A DNA stretch of 64,000 nt from Planctomycetota bacterium. GTDB taxonomy: Bacteria; Planctomycetota; UBA8108; UBA1146. Below are positions 1-8,256 of this stretch, piece after piece (the stretch's first letter is position 1; every line of letters begins with the position of its first letter). The notes under the pieces are model-generated. The model was not told the DNA's origin. It did not search any database and saw only the letters and a program-made list of their open reading frames with translations. Made by a program: the position numbers and the translations under genes. The stretch covers positions 62,001 to 126,000 of the forward strand of contig JAAZXB010000009.1 in NCBI GenBank assembly GCA_014240375.1, written 5' to 3'.

Positions 1-2
1 AG

Positions 3-197
3 ATCGAACTGACTCTATCCACGATGCAAAGTGAGACCAATCTGGTCAACGAGATCGATGAGGCACTCAAGCGGATCGACGAAGGCACTTATGGAGTCTG
101 TGAAGACACCGGCGATTTGATCCCCACTGCACGACTCGAAGCGGTCCCCTGGACGCGGCTCTGTGTCGCTGCTCAGGAGCGACGGGAAAAGCCCTGA
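3..197 (+). CDS. DksA/TraR-family RNA polymerase-binding protein, C-terminal part (5' end outside window)
   Basis: The frame is open to the left edge and ends with TGA at 195-197, giving the last 64 residues. They hold the helix 'NEIDEALKRIDEGTYGVCED' and the globular zinc-finger end of the DksA family. DksA enters the RNA polymerase secondary channel and modulates initiation together with ppGpp. In place of the usual four cysteines this protein has C-X2-T-X17-C-X2-A. As I recall, that is the pattern of Pseudomonas DksA2, which works without bound zinc. An in-frame ATG at 24 is internal to the conserved helix and is unlikely to be the start. The next gene, pyrD, overlaps or directly follows it. 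Confidence 0.8.
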   Translation: MELTLSTMQSETNLVNEIDEALKRIDEGTYGVCEDTGDLIPTARLEAVPWTRLCVAAQERREKP

Positions 198-1201
198 GCT
201 CCGAGAACTCTGCTTCCGGGACCGGGGGAGGAGATCCTTCCCGGGTCAGTCTCTCCGTTGAGATCAATTCTCCGGGAGGTGTTCTGGAACTGAGCCATCC
301 GATATTGCCGGCGTCGGGCACCTTCGGATATGGCGAGGAGTTCGAACCATTTCTTCCGCCGGGCACCTTCAGTGCCATCGTTCCCAAATCGATTTCGGTC
401 GAGATGAGAACCGGAAATCCACCGCCTCGTGCGATCGAGACTCCATCTGGATTGCTCAATTCCATCGGTTTGCAGAATCCTGGACTGGACCAGTTCGTCG
501 AGTCTTACCTGCCGAGATTGCAAAGATACGGCGTTCCCATCCTGGTCAATGTGGTCGGTCGGACGGTGGAGGATTACTGCAAGGTAGTCGAGACCCTCGA
601 AGGTCTGCCGCTGGTCGCCGGGTTCGAATTGAATGTGTCCTGTCCCAACGTCAAGGAAGGGCTGTTATTCGGCCTCGACCCACTCGCCACTTCCCAGTTG
701 ATCCGAGCGGTTCGACCGCTCACTCGTGGGGTATTGATGGCAAAGTTGACCCCCAATGTGACCGATATTGCCGAGCAGGCGGTTGCTGCGGAGGAGGCGG
801 GAGCCGATTCGATCTCCTTGATCAACACGATCCGGGCAATGGCGGTGGACTGGAGCAGTGGGAAATCGAAGATCGGAACCGAGACCGGTGGACTTTCGGG
901 ACCGGCGATTCGCCCCATCGCGCTCCGGATGACGATGGAAGCGTCACGAGCGGTGCAGATCCCGGTCTGTGCCATCGGCGGCATCTGCTCTGCCGAGCAT
1001 GTGCTGGAGTTTTTCTCGGTCGGCGCATCGTTGGTCCAGGTCGGAACCCACCTCTACAGGGAACCGACCTGTTTGCCACAATTACTCCAGGATCTGCGTC
1101 ATCTGCTCGCTGCTGGCGATTTCACCTCTCTGGATGATGTTCGAGGGAACTTCCATACAGATCAGGATCGGTTGCCGGATCGGGAGCGACAGGTACCCTG
1201 A
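194..1201 (+). CDS. pyrD: Dihydroorotate dehydrogenase, class 1B catalytic subunit type
   Basis: Oxidises dihydroorotate to orotate in pyrimidine synthesis using FMN. Visible hallmarks are PASGTFGYGEE near the N terminus, the loop ELNVSCPNVK with the class 1 catalytic Cys, AKLTPNVTD, and the C-terminal FMN phosphate-binding IGGI...GASLVQVGT. The start is a problem. The first in-frame ATG/GTG/TTG is TTG at 305, but that removes the conserved first strands (LSVEI...LELSHPIL), which are clearly encoded upstream in the same frame. No ATG, GTG or TTG lies between the upstream stop (101) and 305. CTG at 194, overlapping the dksA stop as CTGA, is the most plausible start and gives 335 residues; a purine-rich GGGGGAGGAG lies at 224-233. 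No pyrK-like electron-transfer subunit is in view. Confidence 0.88.
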   Translation: MSSENSASGTGGGDPSRVSLSVEINSPGGVLELSHPILPASGTFGYGEEFEPFLPPGTFSAIVPKSISVEMRTGNPPPRAIETPSGLLNSIGLQNPGLDQFVESYLPRLQRYGVPILVNVVGRTVEDYCKVVETLEGLPLVAGFELNVSCPNVKEGLLFGLDPLATSQLIRAVRPLTRGVLMAKLTPNVTDIAEQAVAAEEAGADSISLINTIRAMAVDWSSGKSKIGTETGGLSGPAIRPIALRMTMEASRAVQIPVCAIGGICSAEHVLEFFSVGASLVQVGTHLYREPTCLPQLLQDLRHLLAAGDFTSLDDVRGNFHTDQDRLPDRERQVP

Positions 1202-1240
1202 TTGAAGGGGAATTCTCTCCTTCGAAAGGGTTGAGCCATC

Positions 1241-3862
1241 ATGGGCCTGATGAGTGGCCTCCGGGCAGCGTTTCACAAGATCGTCCCAACGCGTAATGAG
1301 AAGATCATTCGCGAGATCCTTCCGCTGGTGGAGAAGATCAATGCACTCGAACCCGAGTTCGAGATCCTTGATGATGCACAACTTCGAGGCAAGACGGTCG
1401 AGTTCAGGAAGCGCCTTGAAGACGGAGCTCAACTCTCCGATCTCCTGCCTGAGGCATATGCCGCGGTCCGTGAATCCTCGAAGCGATACCTGAAGACTGG
1501 CACCGGAGTCTCGATGCGACCCTATGACGTCCAGTTGATCGGTGGCGTCGTGCTCAATCATGGAGGGATCGCAGAGATGCGAACCGGCGAGGGAAAGACC
1601 CTGGTGGCGACCCTGCCCGCTTACCTCAATGCTCTGCCTGCTCGAGGTGTCCACGTCGTAACCGTCAATGATTATCTCGCCAAGAGAGATGCCGAGTGGA
1701 TGAAGGCGGTGTACGAAGGGCTAGGAGTGACGGTCGGTGCGATCCAGTCGAACATGAATAGCCAGCAGCGAATCGACCAGTACTCCTGTGACATCACTTA
1801 CGGCACCAACAATGAATTCGGATTCGATTACCTGCGCGACAACATGAAGACGCGCCCCGAGGAGCAGTGCCAGAAGTACCGGGCTTATGCCATCGTCGAT
1901 GAAGTCGATTCGATCCTGATCGACGAGGCGAGAACGCCCCTGATCATCTCTGGTCCCGCAGAGAAGTCGACCGAGATTTACTACAAGGCGGATCGAGCGA
2001 TACGGAAACTGGTCAAGGGAACGCATTTCGAGGTGAAGGAAAAGGAGCAGCAAGTATTGCTGACCGAGGAGGGAATCGAGACTGCCGAGAAACTGGTCGG
2101 TGTCGACTCCTTCTATTCTCCTGCCAACATGCACTGGCCGCATCATCTGGAACAATCGATGAAGGCTCACTTTCTCCACCGCAAGGATGTCGATTACGTG
2201 ATCGAGGATGGTGGAGTGGTGATCGTCGATGAGTTCACGGGTCGCCTGATGGAAGGGCGTCGTTGGTCGGATGGCTTGCACCAAGCTGTCGAGGCGAAGG
2301 AAGGGCTGAAGATCAAGGATGAGAACCAGACTCTCGCCACGATCACATTTCAAAACTTTTTCCGTCTCTATGACAAGATCGCAGGGATGACCGGAACGGC
2401 TCTCACCGAGGCGGAGGAGTTCCGTGAGATCTACGGACTGGAAGTGGTCGAGATCCCGACCAACCAGCCGATCGCACGTGAAGACCAGACGGACATCGTT
2501 TACCGGACCACGCAGGAGAAGTGGAAAGCGATCGCCGACAGGATTGCCCAAGAAAATGAAAGTGGCAGACCGCTACTGGTCGGAACCATCTCCATCGAGG
2601 ATTCAGAGTTGCTGTCGGATCGTCTGAAGCGCAGAGGCATCACCCACAATGTCCTCAATGCCAAGCATCATGCCCGCGAGGCCGAGATTATCGCAGAAGC
2701 GGGCCAGATGAACCGGGTCACGATTGCCACCAACATGGCGGGACGTGGAACCGACATCGTGCTTGGAGAAGGAGTCACCGATGTGGGTGGCTTGATGGTG
2801 ATGGGGTCCGAGCGTCACGAGTCACGCAGGATCGATAACCAGTTACGTGGTCGTTGTGGTCGTCAGGGTGATCCGGGGGCGACTCTCTTCTACCTGTCAC
2901 TGGAAGATGACCTGATGCGGTTGTTCGCCAGTGATCGTGTTTCTGCGATGCTCAAAAGATTTGGCATGGATGAAGGAGTGGATATCTCTCATCCGATGGT
3001 GACTCGGGCCATCGAGAAGGCTCAGAAAAAGGTCGAGGCTCGTAACTTCGAGATTCGAAAGAATTTGCTCGAGTATGACCAGGTGATGGATAGCCAGAGA
3101 AAAGTCATTTACGAGATCCGCGATCGGATCCTTCACAGCGAGAACCTCCGAAACCTGGTGGAGGAGAACTTCGAGCAGGTGGTCGAATCTCATGCTCTCG
3201 GATTGCTAGAAATCGAGGAGCCCGATCAGCCGATAGAGGTCCTTCTCAGCGAGCATCTGGCCCAGCGATACATGATCAATATCGCGGCTTCTTCCTTCGA
3301 GGAAGGGGAGCCGGAAGACTGGGCGCGGAATGCCACTGAAGCGTGGATCAAGCTGGTCGATGACAAGCGTAACGCTGCAGGAGAGGATCAATTCGATCGC
3401 CTTTTGCACTATGTCTTGCTGCGTTCAGTCGATGAGAAGTGGAAAGAGCACCTCCACGCGATGGACCAGTTGCGAACAGGTGTAGGCCTTCGTGGATACG
3501 CCCAGGTCGATCCAAAGCAGGAGTTCAAGCGCGAAGGATATCAGCTCTTCTCGAAGATGCTCGAGGTACTCCGAGAGGAAAGCTCTTCCATCGTTTCGCG
3601 AATTCGCATCGAGAGCGTAGATGAGTCAGAAGCTCAGCGGGACCTTGCAAGCACCTGGAGCGGTCAGTCGGAAGGCGTTTCTGCGGATGCTCTTCAGGAG
3701 CAGTTCCAATCTCATGGCCAGAAGATGCAACAAGGAGTTCAGGGAGCAGGTGGATCCAAGAGCATCGAGACGATTCGAAATGATCAGCCGAAATTGAGAA
3801 GGAACGACCCCTGCAGCTGTGGAAGTGGCAAGAAGTTCAAGCGCTGCTGCGGCCAGGAATGA
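1241..3862 (+). CDS. secA: Preprotein translocase ATPase SecA
   Basis: The 873-residue motor that pushes unfolded preproteins through SecYEG at the inner membrane. Walker A is MRTGEGKT (GEGKT 116-120) and the DEAD-type Walker B is IVDEVDSILIDEA near residue 220. The helicase motif TNMAGRGTDI lies in the second nucleotide-binding fold. The C terminus ends in the SEC-C zinc motif NDPCSCGSGKKFKRCCG, which binds SecB or ribosomes in other bacteria. The length is typical. ATG at 1241 follows a weak GAAAGG. Its stop overlaps the start of the Kdo transferase gene (ATGA), so the two are probably translated from one message. Confidence 0.97.
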   Translation: MGLMSGLRAAFHKIVPTRNEKIIREILPLVEKINALEPEFEILDDAQLRGKTVEFRKRLEDGAQLSDLLPEAYAAVRESSKRYLKTGTGVSMRPYDVQLIGGVVLNHGGIAEMRTGEGKTLVATLPAYLNALPARGVHVVTVNDYLAKRDAEWMKAVYEGLGVTVGAIQSNMNSQQRIDQYSCDITYGTNNEFGFDYLRDNMKTRPEEQCQKYRAYAIVDEVDSILIDEARTPLIISGPAEKSTEIYYKADRAIRKLVKGTHFEVKEKEQQVLLTEEGIETAEKLVGVDSFYSPANMHWPHHLEQSMKAHFLHRKDVDYVIEDGGVVIVDEFTGRLMEGRRWSDGLHQAVEAKEGLKIKDENQTLATITFQNFFRLYDKIAGMTGTALTEAEEFREIYGLEVVEIPTNQPIAREDQTDIVYRTTQEKWKAIADRIAQENESGRPLLVGTISIEDSELLSDRLKRRGITHNVLNAKHHAREAEIIAEAGQMNRVTIATNMAGRGTDIVLGEGVTDVGGLMVMGSERHESRRIDNQLRGRCGRQGDPGATLFYLSLEDDLMRLFASDRVSAMLKRFGMDEGVDISHPMVTRAIEKAQKKVEARNFEIRKNLLEYDQVMDSQRKVIYEIRDRILHSENLRNLVEENFEQVVESHALGLLEIEEPDQPIEVLLSEHLAQRYMINIAASSFEEGEPEDWARNATEAWIKLVDDKRNAAGEDQFDRLLHYVLLRSVDEKWKEHLHAMDQLRTGVGLRGYAQVDPKQEFKREGYQLFSKMLEVLREESSSIVSRIRIESVDESEAQRDLASTWSGQSEGVSADALQEQFQSHGQKMQQGVQGAGGSKSIETIRNDQPKLRRNDPCSCGSGKKFKRCCGQE

Positions 3863-5313
3863 ACAGCCGTGCAGGGGCCCCGCTGGATGGGGACGCTGCT
3901 CGTGCCACCATCACTCGATCTGATCTCACGCCATCTGATCTCACGCCATCTGATCTCACGCCATCTGATCTCACGTCATCTACCCTCCCGCAACAGCGGG
4001 GCTATCGTTCCTCGACCCGCAACACATCGAGCCGTTGGTGGCCCAGAGCCTGTGGGTACCTGCTCGACCTCCCGATGTCTCTGGCTTACCTACTGCTGAC
4101 TCCATGGTTGATTCATCTGGTATTGATTCGTGGAAGAGCGTTCGGATCAATACTCCAGCGCCTGGGATCATGGAGCATCTCGTTGCCTGTTCGGGAAAGG
4201 ATCTGGATCCATGCTGCCAGTGTTGGGGAGGTGAGAGCGGCGGTACCCCTGATCCGGTCCTTGCAAGAGACGCGCCCCGGATCTGAGATCGTGATCTCTA
4301 CCATGACTACAGGTGCCAGCGATCTTGCTCGACAGTTGAACTCCGGAGTGCAGGTTCATCTCCTGCCTCTCGAATTGTCGCCATGCATTCACAAGATGTT
4401 GAGTCGATTGCGCCCCGACATCCTGGTGCTGGTGGAACTGGAATGGTGGCCCAACCTGTTACTGGCCTGCCATTCCCGATCTATTCCGGTCGTCGTGGTG
4501 AATGGGCGTGTGAGCGAAAAAGGAGTCAAGCGCCTGTCCTGGCTCGGCCCACTGGCTTCATGGATGGCCCGCCTTCCTCTGAGAGTTTGTGCTCGAAGTG
4601 AAGTGGATGCCGAGCGATTCCTTCAGCTGGGTACCGCACCCCAACGGATCCAGGTCGCTGGAGATCTCAAGTTAGATTCCTTACGAGGACCCGATCCTCT
4701 CCAGCATCGAAGAGAACTGGAGCAAGCGAGGGGATACCCAGAGAATCAGTTTCGCTGGACCGCAGGTTGCACTCACCCAGGTGAGGAGGAACAGGTTCTC
4801 GAAGCACATGCAGTGCTGCTCGAAAAATTCCCAGGCAGCCAGTTGATGCTGGGCCCGCGCCACGTCGAGAGAGCGGCGGCGGTGCTGGAACTGGTTCGAC
4901 GTGCAGGATTGACCGGAGCGCTGGAATCTTCTCGTGCTGGGTCGAGTGCATCGGTGATCGTGATCGACCGACTGGGTCAACTCGAAGAGGCCTATCGAAT
5001 TTCCGATGGTGCATTTGTCGGGGGAAGCCTGGTGCCGCGAGGGGGGCATAATCTGCTCGAACCGGTGGCGGCGGGGTGTCTCACCTGCCATGGCCCCAGC
5101 ATGTCAAATTTCACCGACATGAAGGCACTACTGGCTCAGCAGCCTTCGGTGCGGGAGGTCCAGGATGGGGACCAGTTGACACAACTGGTATGCAGTTGGG
5201 CGGCACAGTCCGGTGCCGAGCCGCGACAGCGGCAGCAGGCACTGGAACTGGTCGAGAAGCTCGGAGGGGCGGCAGGTCGGTGCTCAAATTTGTTGTCAGA
5301 TGTGCTGAGTTGA
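3859..5313 (+). CDS. kdtA: 3-deoxy-D-manno-octulosonic acid (Kdo) transferase
   Basis: Transfers Kdo from CMP-Kdo to lipid A at the cytoplasmic face of the inner membrane. The WaaA/KdtA fold is recognisable from the N-terminal membrane anchor (PMSLAYLLLTPWLIHLVLI, about residues 73-91), the catalytic stretch IHAASVGEV, TTGA, and the CMP-binding FVGGSLVPRGGHNLLEP. At 484 residues it is about 60 longer than usual. The excess is an N-terminal Ser/Thr-rich leader with four in-frame SDLTP repeats. The start taken is the ATG that overlaps the secA stop. ATG at 4075 (MSLAYLL) is a shorter alternative that would remove the repeats. The partner enzyme kdsB lies at 49.2 kb and an MsbA-like exporter at 42.5 kb. 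Confidence 0.93.
   Translation: MNSRAGAPLDGDAARATITRSDLTPSDLTPSDLTPSDLTSSTLPQQRGYRSSTRNTSSRWWPRACGYLLDLPMSLAYLLLTPWLIHLVLIRGRAFGSILQRLGSWSISLPVRERIWIHAASVGEVRAAVPLIRSLQETRPGSEIVISTMTTGASDLARQLNSGVQVHLLPLELSPCIHKMLSRLRPDILVLVELEWWPNLLLACHSRSIPVVVVNGRVSEKGVKRLSWLGPLASWMARLPLRVCARSEVDAERFLQLGTAPQRIQVAGDLKLDSLRGPDPLQHRRELEQARGYPENQFRWTAGCTHPGEEEQVLEAHAVLLEKFPGSQLMLGPRHVERAAAVLELVRRAGLTGALESSRAGSSASVIVIDRLGQLEEAYRISDGAFVGGSLVPRGGHNLLEPVAAGCLTCHGPSMSNFTDMKALLAQQPSVREVQDGDQLTQLVCSWAAQSGAEPRQRQQALELVEKLGGAAGRCSNLLSDVLS
3920..3979 (+). repeat. Four tandem 15-bp repeats inside the 5' end of kdtA
   Basis: The unit ctgatctcacgccat is repeated four times without a gap. The first three copies are identical and the fourth differs by one base (gtc for gcc). 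The period is a multiple of three, so each unit adds one SDLTP pentapeptide to the predicted N-terminal extension. Near-perfect identity suggests recent slippage expansion, so copy number may vary between strains. Confidence 0.95.
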
Positions 5314-5400
5314 GGGCGATCTAGGTTGGCGGACCCCCATCCAGTCGCTAGAGTATCTCGTTCAGTCGCCCGCACCGATCAGCCCGATCTGTCGACGGCT

Positions 5401-5477
5401 GCCAGCAAGTTGAGATCGGCTGGCGTGGAGTCACGGATTCTCCTGAACCGTTTCCTTCCTCGCCCCAGGGAAGGAAG
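5401..5477 (+). promoter_or_regulatory. Structured metK leader with an SD-sequestering hairpin
   Basis: Three successive hairpins fill the 80 bases before metK. The first is GCCAGC/GCTGGC (5401-5424, 12-nt loop), the second GGAG/CTCC (5427-5443). The third pairs TTTCCTTCCT (5451-5460) with GGGAAGGAAG (5468-5477) around a 7-nt loop, with G-U closing pairs at both ends. The third hairpin contains the only good Shine-Dalgarno sequence, ending four bases before the ATG at 5482, so folding should block initiation. This would suit SAM-responsive or other translational control of SAM synthetase. No known SAM riboswitch class was recognised. Confidence 0.55.
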
Positions 5478-5481
5478 CTAG

Positions 5482-6642
5482 ATGTTGATCGAGAACGCCT
5501 TTTTCACCTCTGAGTCCGTCTCCGAGGGACACCCGGACAAAATGGCTGATCAGATTTCCGATGCAATTCTAGACGCATTTCTTGCAGGGGATCCCCAGAG
5601 TCGGGTGGCGTGCGAGACGATGGTTACCACCGGCTTGGTCGTGGTTGCCGGAGAAGTCACGAGTCAGGCCACCATCGATATCCCAGAACTGGTTCGTGGA
5701 GTGATTCGGGAAATCGGATACACCGACTCTTCGATGGGGTTCGATGCCGAGACCTGCTCGGTGATGGTTTCCCTCGACAAGCAGAGTCCGGACATCGCCA
5801 TGGGTGTGGACCGAGACGGTGCTGGTGATCAGGGCATCATGTTTGGATACGCCTGTGATGAAACAGAAGAACTGATGCCGATGGCGATCTCTCTCTCCCA
5901 CAAGTTGGTGGCAGAGCATGCTCGGGTTCGCGCAGAGGGCGAGGCTCCGTTTCTGCGGCCGGATGCAAAGAGCCAGGTGACTGTTGAATACATCGATGGG
6001 GTTCCAAAACGAATCGACGCCATCGTGTTTTCGTCTCAGCATTCGGAAGATGTGAGTAACGAGGAACTCCACGGCTTCATCCAGGACAACATCATCAAAA
6101 AGGTGGTTCCCGCCAACTTGCTGGACGAAAACACCAAGTACTACGTGAATCCGACGGGCAGATTCGTCATCGGTGGCCCCCAGGGAGATTGCGGACTGAC
6201 CGGACGAAAGATCATCGTGGACACTTACGGCGGGATGGGCCGCCATGGTGGGGGAGCCTTCAGTGGAAAGGATCCATCGAAGGTCGATCGGTCTGCCAGT
6301 TATATGGCTCGATTCGTTGCAAAAAACATCGTCGCCGCCGGCCTGGCGCGGCGTTGCGAAGTACAACTGGCCTATGCCATTGGAGTCGCAGAACCGATGT
6401 CTGTGCTGGTCGAAACTTTTGGCACCGGAACCATCGCCGATGGTGAATTCGAGAAGCTGGTGCGTGAAGTCTTCGATTTGACTCCCAGAGGAATCATCTC
6501 TTCGCTAGACCTGAAGCGCCCGATCTACCGGGCGACTGCAGCTCATGGTCACTTTGGCAGGATGGGTGATGGATTTCCCTGGGAAGGTGTCGGCAAGGTC
6601 GAAGCGCTCAAGACCGCTGCTTCCCAGGCTGCCGGTAACTGA
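5482..6642 (+). CDS. metK: S-adenosylmethionine synthetase
   Basis: Makes SAM from methionine and ATP in the cytoplasm. The 386-residue protein has the full family layout: [13 protein letters not shown] at the N terminus (catalytic His), [13 protein letters not shown] in the middle, [21 protein letters not shown], and [17 protein letters not shown], which carries the phosphate-binding lysines. The start is ATG 5482, whose SD lies in the hairpin described separately. The gene stands alone, 168 bp after kdtA, and is followed by a short repeat and a strong hairpin terminator. Confidence 0.98.
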   Translation: MLIENAFFTSESVSEGHPDKMADQISDAILDAFLAGDPQSRVACETMVTTGLVVVAGEVTSQATIDIPELVRGVIREIGYTDSSMGFDAETCSVMVSLDKQSPDIAMGVDRDGAGDQGIMFGYACDETEELMPMAISLSHKLVAEHARVRAEGEAPFLRPDAKSQVTVEYIDGVPKRIDAIVFSSQHSEDVSNEELHGFIQDNIIKKVVPANLLDENTKYYVNPTGRFVIGGPQGDCGLTGRKIIVDTYGGMGRHGGGAFSGKDPSKVDRSASYMARFVAKNIVAAGLARRCEVQLAYAIGVAEPMSVLVETFGTGTIADGEFEKLVREVFDLTPRGIISSLDLKRPIYRATAAHGHFGRMGDGFPWEGVGKVEALKTAASQAAGN

Positions 6643-6688
6643 CCTCGACATAATCCGACCTCGACACCATCCGACCTCGACACCATCC
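6641..6688 (+). repeat. Three tandem 16-bp repeats at the metK stop codon
   Basis: Copies at 6641-6656, 6657-6672 and 6673-6688 follow the unit gacctcgacaccatcc. The first copy differs at two positions and begins inside the metK stop codon. The repeats lie in the 3' untranslated region, just before the terminator hairpin. I see no function. Confidence 0.9.
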
Positions 6689-6700
6689 GACCACTTCGAG

Positions 6701-6740
6701 CGACATCGCCTCCACAGCTGAGGGCGATGTCGTTCTTCAA
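6701..6740 (+). terminator. Hairpin terminator between metK and the convergent esterase gene
   Basis: CGACATCGCC (6701-6710) pairs perfectly with GGCGATGTCG (6723-6732) around a 12-base loop, and TTCTTCAATTCT follows. Ten uninterrupted pairs followed by a T-rich tail support an intrinsic terminator for metK. It lies between convergent genes and could act in both directions. Confidence 0.75.
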
Positions 6741-6769
6741 TTCTATACGGGCTTCAATTCTACTACGTG

Positions 6770-7543
6770 TCATTCGATGAGGCCCTGCTGTTCGAGCCAG
6801 CGCTGAAGTGCAGAAATCGATTGGTCCCCCAGTCGATGACCATCGGAGTGCCAGGTCACCTCGACATCGGCTTCGGCTTGTTTCAACTGTTGAATCGATT
6901 CTTTCACCGGCTCCGGTCCGGTCAATGGGTCCTGCTCGTCATGCAAGAACAGTACTTTCGGGAGCTCACCGCTGGAAATCTCGTCGCCAAGAAACTCGTG
7001 CTTCAATCGAGCCGATGCGATGACGCAATTCCCAAACCGATTACGCTGGCGACAGGAGACGAAACCGGCCAGGTATCCTCCCTGACTGAATCCGAGCAGA
7101 ACTGTTTTCTCTGACGAGATCCCCGATTCTCGCTGCACAGTATCGACGATTCCCAGAAGGTCAGATTCAGACTGGATCAGAGATTCGCGGAAGCGAGGCT
7201 GGTCACCGGTGTAGATGTACCAGGAGTGACCTTCACGAGTTCCATCTCGGCCCCTCACTTCGTGCAGGTGGGGTCCATCCGGCACCACGATGTCGGCTCC
7301 TCTCGAAGCCAGGTGTTCCAGTCGTTTCAGAATGCTGGAGCCATCTTGCCCCATGCCGTGGAGGGCGATGACACAGCAGCGAGTGCTGTGATCCGCATGT
7401 TTCCACTGCCATCGAATCTGACGGCTAAATTCCCTCGAGCGGCTCTCTAATTTGGCCAGAAGATCCTCCCCTCGGCTCGCAAATGAATCGATTCGATTGT
7501 AAGGTAATTGTGAGGATGCCGGGAGATCCCCTCGATCATTCAC
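6770..7543 (-). CDS. Alpha/beta hydrolase, carboxylesterase/phospholipase type
   Basis: A 257-residue cytoplasmic-looking hydrolase. It has the oxyanion stretch VIALHGMGQDGSS, the nucleophile elbow GFSQGG, an acid in FLHDEQDPL and a late His in SDGHRL, so a complete Ser-Asp-His triad is visible. These features place it with dienelactone hydrolase-like carboxylesterases and lysophospholipases; the substrate cannot be told. The predicted start is GTG at 7543, with a purine-rich stretch directly against it, so the exact start is uncertain. It is divergent from the peroxiredoxin gene, 36 bp away, and the two must share a very compact promoter region. Confidence 0.85.
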   Translation of the reverse strand: MNDRGDLPASSQLPYNRIDSFASRGEDLLAKLESRSREFSRQIRWQWKHADHSTRCCVIALHGMGQDGSSILKRLEHLASRGADIVVPDGPHLHEVRGRDGTREGHSWYIYTGDQPRFRESLIQSESDLLGIVDTVQRESGISSEKTVLLGFSQGGYLAGFVSCRQRNRFGNCVIASARLKHEFLGDEISSGELPKVLFLHDEQDPLTGPEPVKESIQQLKQAEADVEVTWHSDGHRLGDQSISALQRWLEQQGLIE

Positions 7544-7579
7544 TCCCTGCCACGTCTATCGAGAGAAAAGGCTTCAAAC

Positions 7580-8233
7580 ATGCACCAGAGCGAAGAAAAC
7601 CCGCGATCGATCCGACTCGGAGATGTGGCTCCTGATTTCGAGGCGGTCACCACCCATGGGCCGATCCGATTCTCTGACTGGCACGATGGCCGCTGGACGA
7701 TCTTATTTGCACATCCGGCTGATTTCACCCCGGTTTGCACCTCGGAGTTCATCGAGTTCGCCAGGATCGAGAATGAGTTGAAAGCCAGGGGGGTCGCTTT
7801 GTTGGGGTCCTCGATCGATAGCATCTATTCGCATATCGCATGGCTGAGAGATATCGAGGAAAAGATGGGAGTACAGGTCAACTTCCCGTTGATCGCAGAT
7901 CTGAGCCAAGAGGTCTCGAAGCTGTACGGAATGCTCCATTCGTCGACCTCGGCCACCGCTCCGGTGCGATCACTCTTCTTCATCGATGGGGAGAGAAAAG
8001 TACGGGCGATCATCACCTACCCACCTGAGGTCGGAAGATCCTTCACCGAGATTCTGCGGGTGATCGACGCATTGCAGGCTGCCGATAAGTTCCAGGTGGC
8101 ATGTCCTGCCAACTGGACGCCGGGAGACGATGTGATCGTTCCTCCTCCAGTCACCAGTATCGAGGCGAGCAGCAGAATGGAAGATCCGGACATCGAGTCA
8201 CAGAGCTGGTATCTATCGAGAAAGCAGATCTGA
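7580..8233 (+). CDS. Peroxiredoxin of the 1-Cys (Prx6) class
   Basis: Reduces hydrogen peroxide and organic peroxides through a cysteine in HPADFTPVCTSE (Cys53, with the Thr and Pro of the active site). The C-terminal arm KFQVACPANWTPGDDVI is typical of the Prx6 group, and 217 residues fits the family. ATG at 7580 follows AAAAGG at 9 bases. It is divergent from the hydrolase and convergent with the dockerin cluster. The reductant partner is not evident nearby. Confidence 0.93.
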   Translation: MHQSEENPRSIRLGDVAPDFEAVTTHGPIRFSDWHDGRWTILFAHPADFTPVCTSEFIEFARIENELKARGVALLGSSIDSIYSHIAWLRDIEEKMGVQVNFPLIADLSQEVSKLYGMLHSSTSATAPVRSLFFIDGERKVRAIITYPPEVGRSFTEILRVIDALQAADKFQVACPANWTPGDDVIVPPPVTSIEASSRMEDPDIESQSWYLSRKQI

Positions 8234-8256
8234 AGCGTAATTTTCCAGGTCAGTGA

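Noticed and set aside
1721..2551. Long minus-strand open frame (276 codons) inside secA
   Set aside because: It is fully antisense to strongly conserved SecA motifs, has no SD and no recognisable domain. High-GC codon use creates such mirror frames.
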